The position numbers and the translations under genes were made by a program. Shown here piece after piece: positions 15,299 through 19,799 of a stretch of 19,799 nucleotides of DNA. Numbering within the stretch: the stretch's first letter is position 1; the number at the start of each line of letters is the position of its first letter. A model generated the notes under the pieces. It saw only the letters and a list, made by a program, of their open reading frames with translations. It made no database searches and was not told where the DNA came from. The stretch is from assembly GCF_937906905.1 (NCBI RefSeq), contig NZ_CALERY010000001.1:1-19799 (forward strand), written 5' to 3'. The DNA comes from an uncultured Helicobacter sp. Its GTDB lineage: Bacteria; Campylobacterota; Campylobacteria; Campylobacterales; Helicobacteraceae.

Positions 15299-16184
15299 AT
15301 GAATAGATTAAAGCGGCTGCGGGATTTTATCCCCAATGAGGAAACCAGTGTGCGCACGAAGGTATTTTTCAAAGCCTACCGGTTCTTGCGCAAAAAAGTC
15401 TTCCACAAAAAAATGACCAAACGCGAGCTAGAATCCGATCGCGCCACCTACATCACACTAAATACCGATACGCGCTTTGCCATAAGCAGAGAGTTTGACT
15501 ACATCTGCCGCGATGACAAATATGCTAACAATGGCGCTGGGGTTACAGATACAGATTACTTTATCCAAGACATTTGGGGTGCGAGAAAAGTTACTGCCAA
15601 TCGCCCAAGCATGCACTATGACATTGGCTCATCTGTGGCTGGATTCATCGCCCACCTGCTCGGGGCAAATCAGCGTATCACGCTTATTGATATTCGTCCG
15701 CTTCGTAGCCTTGACACTCCATTCCTAAAAGCGGGGGGGGGGGGGGGTAACCTACCTCCAAGCTGACGCAACAAATCTTAGCGATATTCCTGACGAGAGC
15801 CTAGAATCAATCTCTGCCCTTTGTAGTATTGAGCATTTTGGGCTTGGGCGTTATGGCGATCCTGTCGATCCTATGGGGTGGGAGAAAGCCTTGCATTCAT
15901 TCCAGCGCGTGCTAAAGCCCGGTGGCAAACTCTATATCAGCGTGCCTGTGGGACAGGTGGATAAAGTCTGCTTCAACGCGCATCGAGTCTATCGCCCAGA
16001 GACGATTATCAGCACGCTTTCACACTGCCAGATTCTGGAGATGAGCTATATCGATGGGCTTGATACGAGGCTTTGCATGGAGTATCAAAACGGCGAACTG
16101 CATGTCAATCAAGCCCAGCTAGATTCTATCCCAGATCTGCGCAACTGGGGTGCGACAGGGCTATTTGAGTTTATCAAGCGCTAG
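15299..16184 (+). CDS. DUF268-family methyltransferase-like protein, frame broken at a poly-G tract (phase OFF)
   Basis: The first frame runs 15299-15766 (155 residues, ending KAGGGGGNLPPS), and the second resumes in the +1 frame from the tract to TAG at 16182-16184. Removing one G from the 15-G tract joins them into a 294-residue protein. The N-terminal part has a SAM-binding-like glycine motif HYDIGSSVAGF (106-116) and acidic LIDIRPL (129-135). The second part has LQADATNL, SIEHFGLGRYGDPVDP, VLKPGGKLYISVPVG and FNAHRVYRP, which are DUF268 hallmarks. DUF268 genes occur in polysaccharide and capsule loci, so a glycan-modifying role is likely but unproven. AAAGGAG (15288-15294) precedes the ATG. 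No glycan genes flank it here. A real OFF state and a homopolymer sequencing error cannot be separated from this window alone. Confidence 0.85.
15733..15747. repeat. Poly-G tract, 15 G, in the DUF268 gene
   Basis: Fifteen G after GC. With 14 (or 17) G the two halves share one frame; with 15 the first half ends 12 codons past the start of the tract. It sits between the two conserved blocks of the fold, so the OFF product should be inactive. Confidence 0.9.
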
Positions 16185-16196
16185 AATCTACTCTCT

Positions 16197-16224
16197 CCCT
16201 TAGATTCTATCCGGATTCTAAGGG
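16197..16224. terminator. Hairpin built from TAGATTC-type motif copies, between convergent genes
   Basis: CCCTTAGA (16197-16204) pairs perfectly with TCTAAGGG (16217-16224) around a 12-base loop containing ATCCGGAT. It lies just past the DUF268 stop and 107 bases past the stop of the opposing gene. No T run follows, so termination is uncertain. The remainder of 16185-16330 shows nothing else. Confidence 0.35.
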
Positions 16225-16330
16225 CAATGATCTAATAGTATGGATTGTGGATTTTGCCAGGCTATAAGTTGTCGCATTTGCCTATCCATTTGCAATGCCT
16301 TTTAATAACACCTGCTTGCGATACTCTTTG

Positions 16331-17593
16331 TTATTGTGGCAATATCTCCCCTACTAAAAATCGCATCGGGACTTTTTGACGACCTTCTATGCCGCTGCAT
16401 TCAAAGAGTATATACTCTCCAAGTGAAGAAATAACCTTCACATTAGAAATTGCAAGTGTGTTGTTTGCATTATATGTCGGCTGACATGGAGCAATGGATT
16501 TTTCAGCTTCTTGTGTGAAAATAAGCTCTTTTGCTGTGTAGTTGCCTATGTGGAGTTTGCTTACAATAAAGGAGCTTAACAAGAAAGGTATAGCGACTAT
16601 ACATAAAATGCCAACTACAAACAAAGTTTTTACCAAATTAAAATGAGTAAATACCAAAGCTCCCACACAAAACGCAAACAATAAAGCAATCAAAACAGAA
16701 ATCCCAATAAAATCTTTGGGTTCCATAGTAGGATCAAATGCAATGATCCAACTCACTATCATAAGATAATCCAGTATTAACATAAAATACAATATAACAA
16801 GCAATGCTATATTTTTAAGACCAAAATAATACATCAGCCAAACACAAGGAACAAGACACAATACAAGGGCAAAAAGTGAGTAATTTAGTTGAATATCAAA
16901 TAAATAAAGCAATATAAGCACAAACAAACCAAATGTTGGCAATACAGCAATAACCCCAAAAGCCATACTTGCCCATTTTTCTGGTCTTGGCTTATCATAA
17001 AATATAAGATGAATAGCATAGATGGGATAAAGAAAAAATACACTCGCCACAAGAGCAATAAAAACACCCAAAATAGTCGTAGCAAAAATATAATACAGCA
17101 CACTATCCTTGCTAATAGTTGGCAAATATTGAGCATTAAAGGCAAAATAAAACATCAAAATCAATGCTCCAACGACAGTTGGAATCCAAATAAGCAAAGA
17201 TAAATGTTTGCCTACATATTTTCCCACACCTTTAAGCGACTTGATAAATTCTTGCGTATCATAGTGAATCTGCAATTCCTGCAAAGGTCTTTTTGTTGCC
17301 TCCAACTTCTTTTGTGTTGTTTTAGATTCCTTTCTTATATATTGCAGTATTGCACGCACAGCGTAATATATCTGTCTATCAAGCTCATCAATTTTCTGCC
17401 TTTTATTCTCCATATCTTGCAAATCAGTAAAGACTTCATATTTTTGCTTCATATACTTATCAAAACTCTCAATAATCTCAAGCTTTTCATTATTATCTTT
17501 ATACAACTCACGCAAGGTTTGTATAGATTTTTCTATATCTGCATATTGTGTAAGAAACAACTCCCTTTGCGCACAAAGATTTTGTAATGACAC
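16331..17593 (-). CDS. Coiled-coil/multi-pass membrane protein, unknown
   Basis: I do not recognise this protein (420 residues from the start chosen). The frame allows a GTG at 17597-17599, but AAGGAG (17599-17604) overlaps it. The second GTG (17591-17593) is five bases beyond that ribosome site and is preferred. About residues 1-125 are charged heptad-like helices (coiled coil). A core of about eight membrane segments follows (roughly 132-345), and then a soluble tail of about 70 residues containing FTQEAEKSIAPCQPTYNANN. No catalytic motif is visible. Base composition is clearly more AT-rich than in neighbouring genes, and the gene has no AGAATC/GATTCT copy, which hints at a different history. 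The next gene upstream on the same strand is the DUF1311 protein, about 100 bases away. Confidence 0.75.
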   Translation of the reverse strand: MSLQNLCAQRELFLTQYADIEKSIQTLRELYKDNNEKLEIIESFDKYMKQKYEVFTDLQDMENKRQKIDELDRQIYYAVRAILQYIRKESKTTQKKLEATKRPLQELQIHYDTQEFIKSLKGVGKYVGKHLSLLIWIPTVVGALILMFYFAFNAQYLPTISKDSVLYYIFATTILGVFIALVASVFFLYPIYAIHLIFYDKPRPEKWASMAFGVIAVLPTFGLFVLILLYLFDIQLNYSLFALVLCLVPCVWLMYYFGLKNIALLVILYFMLILDYLMIVSWIIAFDPTMEPKDFIGISVLIALLFAFCVGALVFTHFNLVKTLFVVGILCIVAIPFLLSSFIVSKLHIGNYTAKELIFTQEAEKSIAPCQPTYNANNTLAISNVKVISSLGEYILFECSGIEGRQKVPMRFLVGEILPQ

Positions 17594-17651
17594 TTTCACT
17601 CCTTATGTCTTTTATTGGTGTTAGCTAGATTCTACAAGTTTATTCATAACA

Positions 17652-17678
17652 AATATTAGCATTTGAATCGCTATTATT
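17652..17678. promoter_or_regulatory. AT-rich inverted repeat upstream of the coiled-coil membrane gene
   Basis: AATATTAGC (17652-17660) and GCTATTATT (17670-17678) are inverted, with one mismatch and a nine-base spacer. It lies between the DUF1311 stop and the next start, so it could be an operator or a weak terminator. Confidence 0.3.
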
Positions 17679-17694
17679 TTTGCCACCACTCCGC

Positions 17695-18858
17695 TTATCT
17701 CAACGCACTCTCTTGCTCCTTATCCCTTTTCACATTAGCATTTTGCACATAGCCTACAATGGCATTACCATTAGGATTTGTATCCTTTGAAAACTCCATT
17801 AACATAATCTTTGTAAAACCATTAATAGATTTTGGTGCAAGTAGTATCGCCCCATAGTCCCTTGTGTGTGCATTTTCCCCCTCACTATTTAGAATCTTTG
17901 TATAAAGCACAGGGGATTTTAGGCTTGGATTTTCATAGATTTTTACCGCACCTATCTGGCTTACTAGCTCTAGCGCTACTCGTTGTGATTTATCTATTGT
18001 TTCGTGTAATTCTTTTATACGATGATTTATCGCTTGATACAAACAGGTTAAAAGCTCATCGCCATCTTTTGCCTTAACACATTTCATATTACGCTCTTTT
18101 AGCCATTGTAGTTGCTCTTTTTTAAGCCTAGATTTTTGCTCATTGCTCCACGCAAAAGCAAGCGCATATTCAAACATCGCATTTAAGCTCACATCATCAC
18201 GCAGAGTATAAAAGCTATTGCAAATGCCTTTTTCAATCTTACTCAAACCCTGCTTCTCACAATCAAAGCTCCCTCTAAATCGCGGATAGATTCCACTGAG
18301 AGTGCCTGTCTCATCATATGGCGTCTCACAAGTGCTAGAATCTAACCCTTTGCTAGAGTGAAAATAAATCCCTTTAGAATCTTTGCTAAGAGTAAAGCTC
18401 ATATTTTTCTCACACTTGCTCCGCTCTGCTCCTTCTGTATGGCCACACACAAGATCAAAATACTCTCTCTTAGGCTCTGCCTTATTGCCATTTATGAGAA
18501 TCTCCACTTCACCCGGGAACGCCCCACTATCACAAATGAGATGTTCGGTAGGCTTAGCGGGGTCAAGAATTTGACGCATTGCTAAACCAAGCGTGCATAC
18601 CGCACTTTTATCCTCATAATTATATTCATTTATTTGGTAGCAGTCATAGATTTGTAACGCACTTTGCTTATAGCACCAGCCGATTTTATTAAGTGGATCG
18701 CACAGGCTCATCTCTCCCCATACGCCCTCCCACTCACTGCCTTTAGAAAAACTATCAGTATTTCTGCTAATAAAATGGCGTGGCTCCACTATATCAGCTG
18801 TGCTAACTCCATTACATAACACAACTATCACCAAACATTTTGCTAGTATCTTATACAT
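17695..18858 (-). CDS. Exported DUF1311 (LprI-like) protein with C-terminal SH3-like segment
   Basis: A 387-residue exported protein. Residues 1-20 are a signal peptide (LAKCLVIVVLCNGVSTA). About 40-190 is a Cys-containing domain that I do not recognise. About 195-290 fits DUF1311, the domain of the LprI lysozyme inhibitor: SFDCEKQGLSKIEKGICNS, then QLQWLKERNMKC, then a Cys in LLTCLYQAINHRIKEL, giving the usual paired cysteines and the Q-x-x-W-L-x-x-R core. About 297-375 (GAVKIYENPSLKSPVL...NAIVGYVQNANV) looks like a bacterial SH3 fold, often used for cell-wall contact. A periplasmic role at the wall, perhaps blocking lysozyme, is inference. GGGAGG precedes the ATG. It diverges from ilvD across a 129-base gap. 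Confidence 0.78.
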   Translation of the reverse strand: MYKILAKCLVIVVLCNGVSTADIVEPRHFISRNTDSFSKGSEWEGVWGEMSLCDPLNKIGWCYKQSALQIYDCYQINEYNYEDKSAVCTLGLAMRQILDPAKPTEHLICDSGAFPGEVEILINGNKAEPKREYFDLVCGHTEGAERSKCEKNMSFTLSKDSKGIYFHSSKGLDSSTCETPYDETGTLSGIYPRFRGSFDCEKQGLSKIEKGICNSFYTLRDDVSLNAMFEYALAFAWSNEQKSRLKKEQLQWLKERNMKCVKAKDGDELLTCLYQAINHRIKELHETIDKSQRVALELVSQIGAVKIYENPSLKSPVLYTKILNSEGENAHTRDYGAILLAPKSINGFTKIMLMEFSKDTNPNGNAIVGYVQNANVKRDKEQESALR

Positions 18859-18908
18859 TACAACCTCCCTTTAGAATCTGTTTGCAGCTTTGCATTGTAG
18901 CTAAATTT

Positions 18909-18914
18909 ATTATA
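18909..18914 (-). promoter_or_regulatory. Candidate -10 box for the DUF1311 gene
   Basis: TATAAT on the minus strand, 50 bases before the ATG. A second possible box, TACAAT, lies at 18894-18899. No clear -35. Confidence 0.4.
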
Positions 18915-18954
18915 GAAATTTTCTCACATACAATTCACAATCACGCTTTATTGC

Positions 18955-18960
18955 TACAAT
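18955..18960 (+). promoter_or_regulatory. Candidate -10 box of ilvD
   Basis: TACAAT 27 bases before the ilvD ATG. The leader would be about 20 bases, too short for a peptide attenuator of the enterobacterial ilv type. Confidence 0.4.
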
Positions 18961-18987
18961 ATCGCAGAGATTTTACAAGGAGATTCT

Positions 18988-19799
18988 ATGCGAAGTGATA
19001 TTGTAAAAAAGGGACATAATCGCGCACCACACAGAAGTTTGCTAAGGGCAACAGGGCTAAAAGATGAGGATTTTAACAAACCCTTTATTGGCGTGGCAAA
19101 TAGCTATATTGACATCATTCCGGGGCATTTTTTCCTAAACAAATACGCTGAAATTGTAAAGGACGAAATCCGCAAGGCAGGGGGCGTGCCTTTTGAGTTT
19201 AACACTATCGGTGTAGATGATGGTATTGCTATGGGGCATAGCGGTATGCTCTACTCTCTGCCAAGTCGAGAGCTGATTGCGGACTGCATAGAATCTGTGA
19301 TGAATGCCCACGCGCTTGATGCGATGATTTGCCTACCAAACTGCGATAAAATCGTGCCCGGAATGCTTATGGGGGCGTTGCGTGTGAATGTGCCGACTAT
19401 CTTTGTGAGTGGTGGTCCTATGAAAGCGGGGCGTTTGAGTGATGGCACAACACTTGATTTAAACTCCGCATTTGAAGCGGTGGGGGCGTATGAAAGCGGC
19501 AAAATTGATGAGAAAAGATTACACGAGATAGAGTGTCAAGCCTGTCCTAGTGGGGGGAGCTGCAGCGGAATGTTTACTGCAAACTCTATGAATACGCTGT
19601 GTGAGGCTATGGGCGTAGCATTACCGGGTAATGGCACGATTCCAGCCCTTACACCAGAGCGAGAAGAGCTGCTAAGGCAGGGGGCTAGACGCATTGTAGA
19701 GATTGCCCTAGATTCTAGCTTAAGTGAAAAATTTAGATTCCGCAATATTTTGAACGCAAAAGCCGTGCATAACGCCTTTGTCGTGGATATGGCAATGGG
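18988..19799 (+). CDS. ilvD: Dihydroxy-acid dehydratase IlvD (3' end outside window)
   Basis: The first 270 residues of an enzyme of about 560. It dehydrates 2,3-dihydroxy-3-methyl acids to 2-oxoacids in valine, isoleucine and leucine synthesis. Visible marks: FIGVANSYIDIIPGH (33-47), FNTIGVDDGIAMGH (71-84), YSLPSRELIADC, LPNCDK (C119 cluster ligand, K121 the lysine carbamylated in homologues), SGGPM and CPSGGSCSGMF (C192 cluster ligand). Asn-Ser in GVANSY matches the E. coli type, which lacks the extra cysteine of [2Fe-2S] enzymes. An oxygen-sensitive [4Fe-4S] cluster is therefore likely. AAGGAG (18977-18982) lies five bases before the ATG. The gene is cut only by the window edge; no lesion is visible. 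Confidence 0.96.
   Translation, partial: MRSDIVKKGHNRAPHRSLLRATGLKDEDFNKPFIGVANSYIDIIPGHFFLNKYAEIVKDEIRKAGGVPFEFNTIGVDDGIAMGHSGMLYSLPSRELIADCIESVMNAHALDAMICLPNCDKIVPGMLMGALRVNVPTIFVSGGPMKAGRLSDGTTLDLNSAFEAVGAYESGKIDEKRLHEIECQACPSGGSCSGMFTANSMNTLCEAMGVALPGNGTIPALTPEREELLRQGARRIVEIALDSSLSEKFRFRNILNAKAVHNAFVVDMAM

Noticed and set aside
17597..17599. GTG at 17597-17599 as start of the coiled-coil membrane protein
   Set aside because: The AAGGAG ribosome site overlaps it; the next GTG at 17591-17593 has normal spacing.
1..19799. CRISPR array, insertion sequence, prophage, tRNA or rRNA
   Set aside because: No regularly spaced identical repeats, transposase or integrase frames, or recognisable RNA gene folds were seen on either strand.

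Overview
The window looks like chromosome of a Helicobacter species (Campylobacterota). Reasons: a csd3-Nudix-pgb-glcD gene order that matches H. pylori HP0506-HP0509 as I remember it; a flgM-flgN-flgK block; a NapA-type Dps; two long poly-G tracts typical of slipped-strand phase variation in this group; and moderately AT-rich sequence with AAGGAG ribosome binding sites. I see no rRNA, tRNA, CRISPR array or insertion sequence.

Layout. 1-615 (+): 3' part of a membrane-protein gene that reads through an 18-G tract. 778-8545 (-): a porin with its own upstream region, preceded by a tight run csd3 > Nudix > PGBA_N protein > glcD > capA-like > cation efflux transporter, with gaps of 2, -4, 38, 6 and 28 bases, so probably one operon. 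8546-8850: the only non-coding stretch above 300 bases, holding divergent promoters. 8851-11725 (+): a 61-residue membrane protein, then flgM, flgN and flgK, with a sigma-28-type promoter in front of flgM. 11885-15087 (-): dps and clpB, with an HspR-like operator over the clpB promoter. 15299-16184 (+): a DUF268 methyltransferase-like gene broken by a 15-G tract, phase OFF as assembled. 16331-18858 (-): two genes of unknown role, an AT-rich coiled-coil/multi-pass membrane protein and a secreted DUF1311 (LprI-like) protein with an SH3-like tail. 18988-end (+): 5' part of ilvD.

How it fits together. The genes mostly serve the cell envelope and stress survival: cell-shape peptidase, porin, metal export, flagellar axial assembly and its anti-sigma switch, chaperone disaggregase and iron-storing Dps. 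Phase-variable loci add surface diversity.

The most unusual global signal is a strong excess of the hexamer AGAATC/GATTCT, often inside TAGAATC or CTAGATTCTAG. I count about 75 copies by eye against roughly 10 expected by chance in 19.8 kb. The copies lie in intergenic hairpins and in hydrophilic linkers, where they encode Glu-Ser or Asp-Ser. They are absent from the porin gene and from the AT-rich membrane gene at 16331-17593.
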